NCBI GenBank assembly: GCA_016213825.1
Contig: JACQZP010000002.1
Location: 1 to 64,000, forward strand
DNA: 64,000 nucleotides
Direction: 5' to 3'
From: Acetobacterium woodii
GTDB lineage: Bacteria; Bacillota; Clostridia; Eubacteriales; Eubacteriaceae
Below the pieces are notes generated by a model that was not told the origin of the DNA, did no database searches, and saw only the letters and a list, made by a program, of their open reading frames with translations. Below are positions 27,671 to 36,485 of the stretch, piece by piece; the first letter of the stretch is position 1, and every line of letters begins with the position of its first letter. Both the position numbers and the translations under genes were made by a program.

Positions 27671-27681
27671 GAGAACAGATC

Positions 27682-28086
27682 ATGAGTAACCAGGCAAACG
27701 AAACACAAATTCACCCAAGTGCGGTGATTTCAGAAACGGTCATTATTGGAGAGAGAACAGTAATTGGTGCCGGGGTGATCATTGGAGAAGGCGTCATTAT
27801 TGGTGAAAATTGTCAGATTGGCACCGGGGTTATAATCGAGAAAAAAAGCAGGATTGGAAACAATTGTGTGATGGAACCCGGAATCATTATCGGAAAAAAA
27901 GTAACCGTCGGGGAAAATGCAAAAATCGGGATCGGCGCCCGGATTACTAATGAGGTAACCATTGGACCCGATTCGGTGATAAAAATTGGTGAGATTGTTT
28001 TAAAAGATATGGTTTATAAAATGGTTTTTAAGCGGGGCGCCTGGATTTATCGGGAAGACAGTTTGAACCATAAAAACGAAAACTGA
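27682..28086 (+). CDS. Hexapeptide-repeat (left-handed beta-helix) protein
   Basis: 134 aa made almost wholly of isoleucine-rich hexapeptide repeats (VIIGERTVIGAGVIIGEG and so on), the left-handed beta-helix of acyltransferases such as gamma-carbonic anhydrase, LpxA or serine acetyltransferase. No histidine-bearing catalytic loop is obvious, so it may be a small acyltransferase or a structural member. TAGGAG precedes the ATG. Translationally close to rsmF and DUF523; no partner suggests a substrate. Confidence 0.7.
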   Translation: MSNQANETQIHPSAVISETVIIGERTVIGAGVIIGEGVIIGENCQIGTGVIIEKKSRIGNNCVMEPGIIIGKKVTVGENAKIGIGARITNEVTIGPDSVIKIGEIVLKDMVYKMVFKRGAWIYREDSLNHKNEN

Positions 28087-28096
28087 GGGGAAGAAT

Positions 28097-28588
28097 ATGA
28101 ATCAGAAAGATTTTACTTGTTTAAATGAAGCCTTGGAAAAGAAAAAAAAGATTTTAGTATCAAGCTGTTTATTGGGGATGAAGATTAACTATGAGGGCAA
28201 GGCCCACCCGATTGATGAACTGCGCCAGCTTTTTCTTCAGGGACAGGCTATTCCAATTTGTCCAGAGGTCTTGGCAACCATGCCGATTCCCAGAGACCGG
28301 GCGGAAATAGTTACCGTCAATGGCGAACGAAAAGTACATAATGAAAGAGACGAAGATCTGACAGAAATTTATGCTCTTGGGGCGCAGAGAACCCTGGACA
28401 CGGCCCGGACATCCGGTGCCAAGATAGCAATTTTCAAAAGTAAAAGCCCATCCTGTGGATGCGGAAAAATATATGATGGCAGCTTCAGCGGCAATTTGAT
28501 TGACGGGGATGGCATCGCCGCAGCACTATTAAAAGAAAATGGTGTTCGGGTAATAACTGAAGAAGATTTCCTGGCTTGTTTAAAATAA
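28097..28588 (+). CDS. DUF523-family protein
   Basis: 163 aa, matching DUF523 (YbbK-type). Signatures: KILVSSCLLGMKINYEGKAH (about 18-37), ICPEVLATMPIPRDRAEI and the cysteine cluster SPSCGCGKIYDGSFSG. Four conserved cysteines suggest metal or sulfur chemistry, but no function is established for the family. GAGGGG precedes the ATG. Sits 10 bases after the hexapeptide gene and 39 before ddl. Confidence 0.85.
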   Translation: MNQKDFTCLNEALEKKKKILVSSCLLGMKINYEGKAHPIDELRQLFLQGQAIPICPEVLATMPIPRDRAEIVTVNGERKVHNERDEDLTEIYALGAQRTLDTARTSGAKIAIFKSKSPSCGCGKIYDGSFSGNLIDGDGIAAALLKENGVRVITEEDFLACLK

Positions 28589-28627
28589 ACAAATCGAGAT
28601 CTCGTTAAAGAAAAGTGAGGATTAAAC

Positions 28628-29677
28628 ATGGATAACAAACTCAATATCGGAGTGGTTTTTGGAGGGCAATCTGGAGAACATGAAGTATCCCGAGTTTCGG
28701 CATATAATGTATTAGGTGTCATTGATCGGGAAAAATATAATATTGTAACCATCGGTATTTCAAAAAAAGGCAAATGGTTTTTATATTCTGGGGACTCGGA
28801 AAAGATTAAAGATGGTTCCTGGGAACAGGATCAGGCCAATCTGACCCCAGATTTTTCAATTTTCGCCCATCCGGAAATTACTAAGATTGATGTTTTTTTC
28901 CCGGTTCTTCATGGACCGATGGGAGAAGATGGAACCATTCAAGGTGTTTTTGAAATGCTCAACAAACCCTACGTGGGTTGCGGTGTTTTAAGCTCAGCAG
29001 TGGGAATGGATAAGGTATTTTCCAAGGTCATGTTTGAAAGCGTCGGAATCCCCACCGGAAGATATATATATTTCAGAGAAAACGACTGGAAAAAAGATGC
29101 CGATGGCAAGATTGCAGAGATTGAAGCAGCTTTGGGCTACCCGATTTTTGTTAAACCGGCCAATATGGGATCAAGCGTGGGAATTAACAAAGCCCATGAC
29201 AAAAAGGAATTGATCGCCGCCATTAATGAAGCATTTATCTATGACAATAAATTAATTCTGGAAGCTTTTGTCAAAGGCCGGGAGATAGAATGTGCCGTAC
29301 TGGAGCAAGATGGCGTGATTCGGGCATCGATTCCCGGCGAGGTTATTCCGTCAAAAGAATTTTATGATTATGAAGCCAAATATTCAGCCACGGAAGACTC
29401 CCAGGTTGTCATTCCGGCGAATTTGTCTAAAGAAGTCACCGAAAAAGTAAGAAATTATGCCATCAAGGCCTTTGAGGCCATTGAAGGGTCGGGGTTATCC
29501 CGGGTCGATTTCTTTGTCACTGAGAATGATGATATCTTGATCAATGAAGTCAATACCCTGCCAGGATTTACAAACATAAGTATGTACCCAAAAATGTGGG
29601 AAGCCACCGGAATTGGGTATATAGAACTTGTAGATCTGATTATTGCGTCCGCTAAGCGTAAACGGATCACTATTTAA
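28628..29677 (+). CDS. ddl: D-alanine--D-alanine ligase
   Basis: 349 aa, ATP-grasp ligase that makes D-Ala-D-Ala for peptidoglycan. The N-terminus VVFGGQSGEHEVSRVSAYNV is the Ddl signature; the ATP-binding segment FVKPANMGSSVGINKA and the C-terminal INEVNTLPGFTNISMYPKMW complete it. Length normal for the VanA/Ddl group. AAGTGAGG precedes the ATG. Supply of D-alanine comes from alr at 34290 in this same window, though in another unit. Confidence 0.95.
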   Translation: MDNKLNIGVVFGGQSGEHEVSRVSAYNVLGVIDREKYNIVTIGISKKGKWFLYSGDSEKIKDGSWEQDQANLTPDFSIFAHPEITKIDVFFPVLHGPMGEDGTIQGVFEMLNKPYVGCGVLSSAVGMDKVFSKVMFESVGIPTGRYIYFRENDWKKDADGKIAEIEAALGYPIFVKPANMGSSVGINKAHDKKELIAAINEAFIYDNKLILEAFVKGREIECAVLEQDGVIRASIPGEVIPSKEFYDYEAKYSATEDSQVVIPANLSKEVTEKVRNYAIKAFEAIEGSGLSRVDFFVTENDDILINEVNTLPGFTNISMYPKMWEATGIGYIELVDLIIASAKRKRITI

Positions 29678-29734
29678 GGGTTCTGTTTTCGTAAGAGGCC
29701 GAATCCTAATAAAAACTTAAGAGGATAATTTTTC

Positions 29735-29763
29735 TTGATTAAAAAACCCATCAATGGTTTAAT
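29735..29763 (+). promoter_or_regulatory. Candidate promoter of the DUF1934 gene
   Basis: TTGATT, 17-base spacer, TTTAAT; about 33 bases before the DUF1934 start. Moderate match only. Confidence 0.35.
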
Positions 29764-29795
29764 AGGAGAGAAATTATACCTCCAGGAGGAGACCT

Positions 29796-30227
29796 ATGAC
29801 TGAAGAAAGAAAAAAAGTATGGTTATCCATTTCGGGAACCGTTAAAAATGAAGAAGATAAGGATGCACTCGAGTTCCTTACTGAAGGAGCCTTATATAAA
29901 GAAGCTGGTCGGTCCTGTGTGACCTATGAGGAATCGGAAGTTTCCGGTATGGAAGGAACAATCACCACGGTTTGTGTTGATGCGCAAAAAGTGTCGGTGA
30001 TCCGGTTAGGAACGACCAACTCCATTATGGAGTTTGAACGTGGCAAAAGAAACCTGACCTGGTATTCCACCCCGTACGGGGATGTAACAATGGGGATTTT
30101 AACCAAGGATGTATTTGTGAACTATAATGAGGATAAAGAGCCGACGAAGGTATCGATTGACTATAACATTGAAATTGAAGGCGTCACTAATTCTCAGAAT
30201 ATCCTGAACATAAAAATTACCCAATAA
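29796..30227 (+). CDS. DUF1934 (YwiB-like) beta-barrel protein
   Basis: 143 aa. The pattern VWLSISGTVKNEEDKDALEF, GTTNSIMEFERGKRNLTWYS and the terminal NIEIEGVTNSQNILNIKI matches DUF1934, small lipocalin-like beta-barrel proteins found next to argS in Bacillus and clostridia. That is also the arrangement here. No ligand is known. AGGAGG precedes the ATG by an ideal distance. Followed by a terminator, so not co-transcribed with argS beyond read-through. Confidence 0.88.
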   Translation: MTEERKKVWLSISGTVKNEEDKDALEFLTEGALYKEAGRSCVTYEESEVSGMEGTITTVCVDAQKVSVIRLGTTNSIMEFERGKRNLTWYSTPYGDVTMGILTKDVFVNYNEDKEPTKVSIDYNIEIEGVTNSQNILNIKITQ

Positions 30228-30251
30228 ACCAACGGCGGGAATGCCAATAAC

Positions 30252-30277
30252 AGGAGAAGTGCCAGGCGCACTTCTCC
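30252..30277 (+). terminator. Terminator after the DUF1934 gene
   Basis: AGGAGAAGTGC pairs with GCACTTCTCCT around a short CAGGC loop, followed by TT and A/T-rich sequence. U-tract is short. Confidence 0.65.
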
Positions 30278-30295
30278 TTTAAATTTCAACGATAA

Positions 30296-30341
30296 GCAAT
30301 TGTGAAAGTACTGTGAGCTTTGTGTCCAGTTTCGCAATTGC
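30296..30341 (-). repeat. Reduced copy (D) of the palindromic intergenic repeat
   Basis: GCAATTGTGAAA (30296-30307) pairs with TTTCGCAATTGC (30330-30341). The text between (ACTGTGAGCTTTGTGTCCAG) is nearly the same as 35495-35515 of copy B, but the long central hairpin is missing. It looks like an internally deleted derivative. Confidence 0.65.
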
Positions 30342-30374
30342 CTAAATAAATAGAATAGTGAGAGGAAATTAAGG

Positions 30375-32051
30375 ATGTACATACGTGAAAAGATCACCGA
30401 ACAAATAAAACAAATCATTGGAGACTCCCTTAATCAAGTGGTGGAATCGGGAACCCTAGCCATAGAAACCATACCCGATCTTTTTCTGGAAATTCCCAGA
30501 GAAAAAGGACATGGGGAATATTCCACCAATATTGCCATGCAGCTTCCCAAGCAGACTAAAAAAGCGCCGCGTTTTATTGCTGAAACATTAGTCGCTAATA
30601 TGGACACAGCAGATACCTACATCGAGTCCATCGAAATAGCCGGACCGGGTTTTATTAATTTCAAGCTGAAACCCTATTGGCAATATGCGGTCTTGGCTGA
30701 AGTGGCAACCATGAAAGCCGACTATGGTCGGAGTCAGAAAAATGCCGGAAAGAAATTCAATCTGGAATTTATCTCCGCGAATCCCACCGGTCCCATGCAC
30801 ATGGGAAATGCCAGAGGTGGTGCCATTGGCGATATTTTAGCAGCAGTTGCCGACTGGACCGGCTATGCGGTTACTCGGGAGTTTTATATTAACGATGCCG
30901 GGAACCAGATTGTTAAATTCGGGGATTCTTTAGATGCCCGCTACCGCCAATTAATGGGTGAAGACATACCCTTCCCCGAGGACGGGTATCAAGGCGAAGA
31001 CATCACCGAACATATGAAAGTTTTCATTGCGACAAATGGGGATGTTCATCGATTGATGACACCAGAAGAACGAAAACCGATCCTCATTGATTATGCGCTT
31101 AACAAAAACCTGACCCAAATGCGAAGTGACCTGGAAGCCTATGGCATCCGTTACGATGTCTGGTTTTCGGAACAAAGCCTATATGACAGCGGCGCTATTC
31201 AGAAGACCATTGAACTTTTAGGTAAAGGTGGTTTCACCTATGAACAGGAAGGCGCTTTGTGGTTTAAGGCCACCGAATTCGGTTCCGATAAGGATGATGT
31301 GTTAATCCGTGCCAACGGCCTGCCTACCTATTTTATGGCCGATATCGCTTACCATATGGACAAGTTTATTAACCGCGGTTTTGATCGTTGCATCAATGTT
31401 TGGGGTGCCGATCATCACGGCCATGTGGCGCGACTTAAAGGCGCTTTAACGGCGGTGGGAATTGATGCCAAAAAGTTTGATGTGGTCATCATGCAATTGG
31501 TCAGACTGCTAAGAAATGGTGAAGTGGCCCGGATGTCAAAACGTCAGGGAAAAGCCATCGCCTTAACAGATCTTATTGACGAGGTTGGCGTTGATGCTAC
31601 CCGATTCTTTTTTAATCTCCGTTCACCGGACAGCCATTTCGACTTTGATCTGGATCTGGCGATTGAGCAATCCAACGATAATCCCGTGTTTTATGTTCAG
31701 TATGCCCATGCGCGAATCTGCAGCATTATTCGCCAGATGGCCGAAGAATTGGATCAGACGATTTCGCTTGATTACAGTCGTTTGACTGAAAAAGAAGAAT
31801 TGAACCTGATGGAAATCCTGTCTAATTTCCCCGATGAAATTCTGACTGCCGAAGATAAACTGGATCCCAGTCGAATTACCCGATATGCCATCGATCTGGC
31901 CGCAGCATTCCATAGTTTCTATAATGCCTGCCACGTTCGTGTTGAGGATAAAGCGCTAATGAAAGCCAGAGTTGCATTAATTGAGTCAACCCAACAAGTG
32001 ATTCAAAATGCGTTGAGCATTTTAGGAGTATCTGCTCCAGAAAGAATGTAA
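30375..32051 (+). CDS. argS: Arginyl-tRNA synthetase
   Basis: 558 aa, class I synthetase charging tRNA-Arg. The HIGH-type motif appears as ANPTGPMHMGNARGGAIGD (about 134-152) and the KMSKS-type loop as RMSKRQGKAIAL (about 385-396). The Arg-specific N-terminal Add1 domain spans about 1-100, and the DALR anticodon-binding domain fills the C-terminus (from about 440). GAGAGGAAATTAAGG precedes the ATG. Only 2 bases separate its stop from tcdA. Confidence 0.95.
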   Translation: MYIREKITEQIKQIIGDSLNQVVESGTLAIETIPDLFLEIPREKGHGEYSTNIAMQLPKQTKKAPRFIAETLVANMDTADTYIESIEIAGPGFINFKLKPYWQYAVLAEVATMKADYGRSQKNAGKKFNLEFISANPTGPMHMGNARGGAIGDILAAVADWTGYAVTREFYINDAGNQIVKFGDSLDARYRQLMGEDIPFPEDGYQGEDITEHMKVFIATNGDVHRLMTPEERKPILIDYALNKNLTQMRSDLEAYGIRYDVWFSEQSLYDSGAIQKTIELLGKGGFTYEQEGALWFKATEFGSDKDDVLIRANGLPTYFMADIAYHMDKFINRGFDRCINVWGADHHGHVARLKGALTAVGIDAKKFDVVIMQLVRLLRNGEVARMSKRQGKAIALTDLIDEVGVDATRFFFNLRSPDSHFDFDLDLAIEQSNDNPVFYVQYAHARICSIIRQMAEELDQTISLDYSRLTEKEELNLMEILSNFPDEILTAEDKLDPSRITRYAIDLAAAFHSFYNACHVRVEDKALMKARVALIESTQQVIQNALSILGVSAPERM

Positions 32052-32053
32052 AG

Positions 32054-32761
32054 ATGAAAGTAGAATCAGGAATTTTTGACCGAACTGAAAAATTAATTGG
32101 AACATCTGGTTTGGAAATTCTAAAAAATTCGCGCGTCATTTTGTTCGGTGTTGGCGGGGTGGGCTCTTTTGTAGCCGAAGCCCTGATTCGTAGCGGCGTG
32201 GGTTTTTTGACCATTGTCGATAAGGATATTATTGAACCCAGCAATCTCAACCGCCAGATTATGGCCAATGTAAAAACAATCGGCAAGAAAAAAGTCGAGG
32301 TCATGGCCCGACGACTGATCGCCATTAACCCGCTTTGTATTGTCCATCCCATGCATAAATGCTATACTCCGGAAAATACCCAGGACTTTCATCTTCAGGA
32401 TTATGACTATGTCATCGATGCGGTAGATATGGTAACAGCAAAAATCGATCTGGTGGTCAAAAGCCAGAGTAACAAGGTTCCCATTATCAGCTGCATGGGA
32501 ACTGGAAATAAAATGGACGCCAGCCGTTTTCACATCACTGACATCTACGAAACCTCGGTTTGTCCACTGGCCAAAGTGATGCGAAAAGAACTGCGGGAAC
32601 GGGGCGTTAAATCGCTTAAGGTTCTCTACTCATCAGAAGAACCAATGATCAGAGAAAATCCCCCTGGTAGTATTGCCTTTGTGCCCTCGGTGGCGGGACT
32701 TCTTATTGCTGGTGAAGTGGTGCGGGATTTATTAAAAACTACTTGTTCAGCCGAAAATTAA
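32054..32761 (+). CDS. tcdA: tRNA threonylcarbamoyladenosine dehydratase, E1-like
   Basis: 235 aa, ThiF/E1-like adenylating enzyme. The Rossmann motif VILFGVGGVGSFVAEALIRS (about 30-49), VDKDIIEPSNLNRQ (about 57-70) and the cysteine region ETSVCPLAKVMRKELRERG are those of TcdA/CsdL. That enzyme cyclises t6A37 to ct6A in tRNAs with ATP. The bacterial protein is about 230-270 aa. Operon partner of argS; both act on tRNA. Followed by a strong terminator. Confidence 0.9.
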   Translation: MKVESGIFDRTEKLIGTSGLEILKNSRVILFGVGGVGSFVAEALIRSGVGFLTIVDKDIIEPSNLNRQIMANVKTIGKKKVEVMARRLIAINPLCIVHPMHKCYTPENTQDFHLQDYDYVIDAVDMVTAKIDLVVKSQSNKVPIISCMGTGNKMDASRFHITDIYETSVCPLAKVMRKELRERGVKSLKVLYSSEEPMIRENPPGSIAFVPSVAGLLIAGEVVRDLLKTTCSAEN

Positions 32762-32773
32762 ATGATAAGAATG

Positions 32774-32832
32774 ATGCCACCAAGTAAATAACTTAGACTG
32801 CTTTAAAGTTATCTATTTGGTAGCATTTTTTT
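32774..32832 (+). terminator. Terminator after tcdA
   Basis: ATGCCACCAAGTAAATAACTT pairs, with small mismatches, with AAAGTTATCTATTTGGTAGCAT, followed by T8. The rest of the 350-base gap up to ispF (32833-33112) is AT-rich. It shows a possible TATAAT at about 32850 but no open frame with a ribosome site. Confidence 0.8.
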
Positions 32833-33112
32833 GATTTATTTATGTTATAATTTTAAAGTAAACAAATCCTCAACATGATTTTAAAATCATTAGGGTTAGA
32901 TAAGGCAGTAAAAAAGAGAAACAGGTTTTACATTGAATTTCTCAAGATAAATAGTCTACTATTTTAACATTTGTAAAAATAAAAAAGGCAATAAATTTAT
33001 CGTTTGCAATTCTTTAAATGATGAATTTATATCAAGCGAAATTAAAAAAAATCTGTACAAATGGCTGAAATTGTGGTTAAATTTATTTGAAAAGTAGGCT
33101 GAAAGGAGCAAA

Positions 33113-33598
33113 ATGATACGAGTAGGGATTGGTTATGATGTCCATCGTCTGGTTGAAAGTCGAGCACTCATTTTAGGCGGTGTAAAAATAGAACACCCTT
33201 TAGGTCTATTGGGCCACTCCGACGCAGATGTGTTGGTGCATGCGATTATGGATGCGCTTTTAGGCGCCTTGGCGCTGGGAGATATTGGTCAACATTTTCC
33301 GGATACAGATGCGGCCTATAAAGATTGTGACAGTTTAATGCTGCTAAAAAAAGTAGGACAGCTGATCGCACAAAAAGGGTATCGAATCAGTAATATTGAT
33401 TCAACCATTATCGCTCAGGTACCAAAACTGAAGCCGTATATGGAAACCATGATCGAAAATATTAGCAGAACGCTGGATTTATCCGGTGGCCGTGTCAGTG
33501 TCAAAGCCACGACCGAAGAAGGTCTGGGTTTTACCGGAAGTGAATTGGGAATCGCTGCTAATGCAGTGGTGAGTCTTGTGAAAGGAGAAATAATATAA
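33113..33598 (+). CDS. ispF: 2-C-methyl-D-erythritol 2,4-cyclodiphosphate synthase
   Basis: 161 aa, normal for IspF. It forms the cyclic diphosphate in the non-mevalonate isoprenoid pathway. Zinc-ligand motifs GYDVHRL (Asp8/His10 region) and [19 protein letters not shown] are intact, as is the C-terminal [26 protein letters not shown] precedes the ATG. Its stop shares one base with the ATG of mtnN, so the two are translationally coupled. ispD is not in the window. Confidence 0.95.
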   Translation: MIRVGIGYDVHRLVESRALILGGVKIEHPLGLLGHSDADVLVHAIMDALLGALALGDIGQHFPDTDAAYKDCDSLMLLKKVGQLIAQKGYRISNIDSTIIAQVPKLKPYMETMIENISRTLDLSGGRVSVKATTEEGLGFTGSELGIAANAVVSLVKGEII

Positions 33599-34287
33599 TG
33601 ATCGGAATTATTGCAGCCATGGACAGTGAGGTTCGTGACATTAAGTCTGCGATGGAGGATGGAATCAAGATCCACCACGGGGGAATGACCTTTTTCAAAG
33701 GAAAACTCAATGGAAAAGAAGTAGTTGCCGTGAAAAGTGGCATTGGGAAAGTCAATGCGGCTATGTGTACCCAGGTTTTGATTGATGTTTTTAAGGTAAC
33801 CACGATCATTCATGTTGGTGTAGCCGGTGCCGTTCATCCGGAGCTGGAAATTGGTGATATTGTCATTTCCGAGGACAGTTGCCAATATGATATGGACGCC
33901 CGAGCCTTTGGGCATCCGCGCGGCGAAATCCCAAATATGGATATTACTTTTTTTAAAGCTGACCCGACCCTGATTGCCCTGGCGGTCGCAGCCGCTGAAG
34001 AGCTTAAGGCATCCTATCGTGTCGGTCGCATCATGACAGCTGATTTAGGGGTAGATTCCAATAAACTTAAAGAAGAACTCCGGGAGGAATTCGGCGGACT
34101 CTGTGTGGAAATGGAAGGTGCTGCAGTTGGACAGGTTGCTATGCTGAATCAGGTTCCTTACCTGGTTATTCGTTCCATGTCCGACAAGGCCGATGCCAAC
34201 CTGACCGATGATTATAAGGCCAATCTGGAAGCATCAATAAAAAATGGAGTGGCCATGGTACTGAACATGGTTAAAGGAGTCGCATAA
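33598..34287 (+). CDS. mtnN: 5'-methylthioadenosine/S-adenosylhomocysteine nucleosidase
   Basis: 229 aa. It hydrolyses MTA and SAH, clearing SAM by-products. N-terminus IGIIAAMDSEVRDIKSAM with the acidic active-site Glu of the family, then SGIGKVNAA, VGVAGAVHPELEIGD and the ribose-binding CVEMEGAAVGQVA segment; SMSDKAD near the C-terminus holds the catalytic Asp. Middle gene of ispF-mtnN-alr with a one-base overlap upstream and 2 bases downstream. Confidence 0.95.
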   Translation: MIGIIAAMDSEVRDIKSAMEDGIKIHHGGMTFFKGKLNGKEVVAVKSGIGKVNAAMCTQVLIDVFKVTTIIHVGVAGAVHPELEIGDIVISEDSCQYDMDARAFGHPRGEIPNMDITFFKADPTLIALAVAAAEELKASYRVGRIMTADLGVDSNKLKEELREEFGGLCVEMEGAAVGQVAMLNQVPYLVIRSMSDKADANLTDDYKANLEASIKNGVAMVLNMVKGVA

Positions 34288-34289
34288 GC

Positions 34290-35477
34290 ATGAAGGAATT
34301 GGCACTCCGCCCCACCTGGGTGGAAATTGACCTGGATGCATTGACCAGCAACTACGAAGAAATACGCCGAATTGTCGGGCCGGATATAAAGATTCTGGGG
34401 GTTGTTAAAGCTGATGCTTACGGACATGGCAGTCTGGAATGTGCCCGGACTTTGTGTGATGCCGGGGTAGATATGTTGGCAGTAGCTTTTATTGATGAAG
34501 CCATTGCCCTCCGCCAAGGCGGCATCACCGAACCGATTTTATTACTGGGGTTTACTGCCAAACAGCACATCCCGGATCTGGTGCGATGGGATGTCATTCC
34601 CGGCGTTTATCAGCTGGATTTTGCCAGGGAATTATCGGATTATTGTGTGGAAGCAGGTATCCGACACCCGATTCATATCAAAATCGATACCGGCATGGGC
34701 AGAATCGGCATTGGTTGGCGTGACGCGGCTAAGGAAATTGAAGTTATGAGTCAGTTGGAAGGCATTGAACTCCAAGGCTTATATAGTCATTTTTCAACGG
34801 CAGATGCCACCGATAAAAGCTATACCAAAGAGCAGATCCAACGTTATCAGCAAGTCGTTGCGGAACTGGAAGAAAAAGATATCCCGATTCCCATTAAGCA
34901 TATGGCTAACAGTGCCGGAATATTTGATGTGGAAGGGGTTCATTTTGATATGGTGCGCCCGGGGATTATCCTTTACGGGCTTTATCCGTCAGCGGAAGTG
35001 GATCGGTCAAAAATTGATTTAAAACCGGTAATGACCCTGAAATCAACGATTGTTCATCTGAAAACTATTCAACCAGGAGAGTCGGTGAGCTATGGTAATA
35101 ATTTTGTAGCCACCGAGGATCGACTCATTGGCACATTACCCATTGGTTATGCCGACGGGTATACCCGGATGCTAAACGGTATCGCGAAGGTCTGGATTGC
35201 GGGTCAACTGGTACCAGTGGTTGGCAATATCTGCATGGACCAGTGCATGATCGACCTGACTGACGTCGATGAAGTTTCCCTTTATGACGAGGTGGAACTC
35301 TTCGGAAATAATATCTCAGCGGACATCCTGGCAGAGGCATTGGGAACCATCAACTATGAAATAACCTGTATGGTAAATAAACGGGTACCTCGGGTTTATC
35401 TTAAAGACGGCGTTGCTCAGACGATCCGCCGGGACATTTTAGATCGGCAAATAAACACAAATTGTGATAATTATTAA
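34290..35477 (+). CDS. alr: Alanine racemase
   Basis: 395 aa, fold-type III PLP enzyme making D-alanine for the cell wall. PLP-lysine motif GVVKADAYGHGSLECA is at about 31-46. The substrate-side segment IKIDTGMGRIG and the catalytic tyrosine region ESVSYGNNFVATEDRLIGTL are present. Slightly longer than the usual 370-390 aa through a C-terminal tail. AAAGGAG lies inside the end of mtnN. Last gene of the unit; followed by repeat copy B rather than by a clear terminator. Confidence 0.95.
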   Translation: MKELALRPTWVEIDLDALTSNYEEIRRIVGPDIKILGVVKADAYGHGSLECARTLCDAGVDMLAVAFIDEAIALRQGGITEPILLLGFTAKQHIPDLVRWDVIPGVYQLDFARELSDYCVEAGIRHPIHIKIDTGMGRIGIGWRDAAKEIEVMSQLEGIELQGLYSHFSTADATDKSYTKEQIQRYQQVVAELEEKDIPIPIKHMANSAGIFDVEGVHFDMVRPGIILYGLYPSAEVDRSKIDLKPVMTLKSTIVHLKTIQPGESVSYGNNFVATEDRLIGTLPIGYADGYTRMLNGIAKVWIAGQLVPVVGNICMDQCMIDLTDVDEVSLYDEVELFGNNISADILAEALGTINYEITCMVNKRVPRVYLKDGVAQTIRRDILDRQINTNCDNY

Positions 35478-35480
35478 ATA

Positions 35481-35647
35481 GGTAATTGCGAAAGTGCCGT
35501 GAGCTTTGGGGGCAGTTTCGCACGAAACAATTTCTACACTGTACGGCGGACAGTTCGATGAACTGTTCGCCTACACGTTACGAAATTGTTTGTGGAAACT
35601 ACACCCAAAGCAACCGTTGTTCGATGTTTTTAATTTCGCAATTAACT
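35481..35647 (-). repeat. Palindromic intergenic repeat, copy B
   Basis: Inverted relative to copies A and C. The ends form terminal inverted repeats (GGTAATTGCGAAA at 35481-35493 against TTTCGCAATTAA at 35634-35645). The centre is ACAGTTC-GAT-GAACTGT, which differs from the ACAGTC-GATA-GACTGT of A and C on both arms, keeping the pairing. Lies between alr and the transketolase genes. A read of protein frames here gives only chance frames. Confidence 0.8.
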
Positions 35648-35673
35648 AAATTATTAAATTCAAGGAGAATTAA

Positions 35674-36483
35674 ATGGCATTTTTAGAAGAAACCGTTAGG
35701 GGCATTCGTAAAGATATTGTAAAAATGATTGGTAAAGCAGCATCAGGTCATCCCGGGGGTTCATTATCTTCGGCAGAAATTTTAACGCTGCTGTATTTTG
35801 AACAAATGAACGTTGACGAAAAGAACCCCAAAAAAGACGATCGGGATCGTTTTGTTTTGTCAAAGGGTCATGCTGCGCCGGTACTTTATGCAACTCTGGC
35901 AGCAAAAGGCTTTTTCCCCAGAGAAGAGCTGCAGGATTTAAGACAGCTCGGCTCCATGCTTCAGGGACATCCGGATATGAACAAGGTACCTGGGGTTGAT
36001 ATGTCAACTGGTTCATTGGGGCAGGGAATTTCGGTAGCAGCTGGAATGGCACTGGCCGGAAAAATCGATAATAAAGCCCATAAGGTTTTCGTTTTACTGG
36101 GCGACGGCGAACTGCAGGAAGGCTTGGTGTGGGAAGCCGCCATGGCCGCCAGCCACTATCAGCTGAATAATCTGATTGCCTTTGTGGATAACAATAATCT
36201 TCAGATTGATGGTGCCATTTGTGAAGTTATGTCACCATTCCCGATTGACGCCAAGTTTAAAGCCTTTGGCTGGAACGTGATCACCGTGGAAGACGGTCAT
36301 AGTTTTGATGAACTGCGAACCGCTGTGGAAGCTGCAAAAAAATCAGAAGACAAGCCAACCGTTATTATTTGCCAAACGGTTAAAGGCAAATGTGTCTCAT
36401 TTATGGAAAACAATGCCGGATGGCATGGAAAAGGCCCAAATGCTGAAGAAGTCAAACAAGCATTGGCAGAATTGGAGGCATAA
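35674..36483 (+). CDS. Transketolase, N-terminal subunit
   Basis: 269 aa, the TPP-binding half of a split transketolase as found in many anaerobes. [18 protein letters not shown] (about 24-41) and the diphosphate-binding [20 protein letters not shown] with downstream NNNLQIDG are the TPP motif. Together with the next gene it moves two-carbon units between sugar phosphates (pentose phosphate pathway), which an acetogen needs to make pentoses. AAGGAG precedes the ATG; 2 bases separate it from the second subunit. Confidence 0.93.
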   Translation: MAFLEETVRGIRKDIVKMIGKAASGHPGGSLSSAEILTLLYFEQMNVDEKNPKKDDRDRFVLSKGHAAPVLYATLAAKGFFPREELQDLRQLGSMLQGHPDMNKVPGVDMSTGSLGQGISVAAGMALAGKIDNKAHKVFVLLGDGELQEGLVWEAAMAASHYQLNNLIAFVDNNNLQIDGAICEVMSPFPIDAKFKAFGWNVITVEDGHSFDELRTAVEAAKKSEDKPTVIICQTVKGKCVSFMENNAGWHGKGPNAEEVKQALAELEA

Positions 36484-36485
36484 TC

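Noticed and set aside
35486-35686. 66-codon frame between alr and transketolase
   Set aside because: Reads through repeat copy B and overlaps the transketolase start; no ribosome site.
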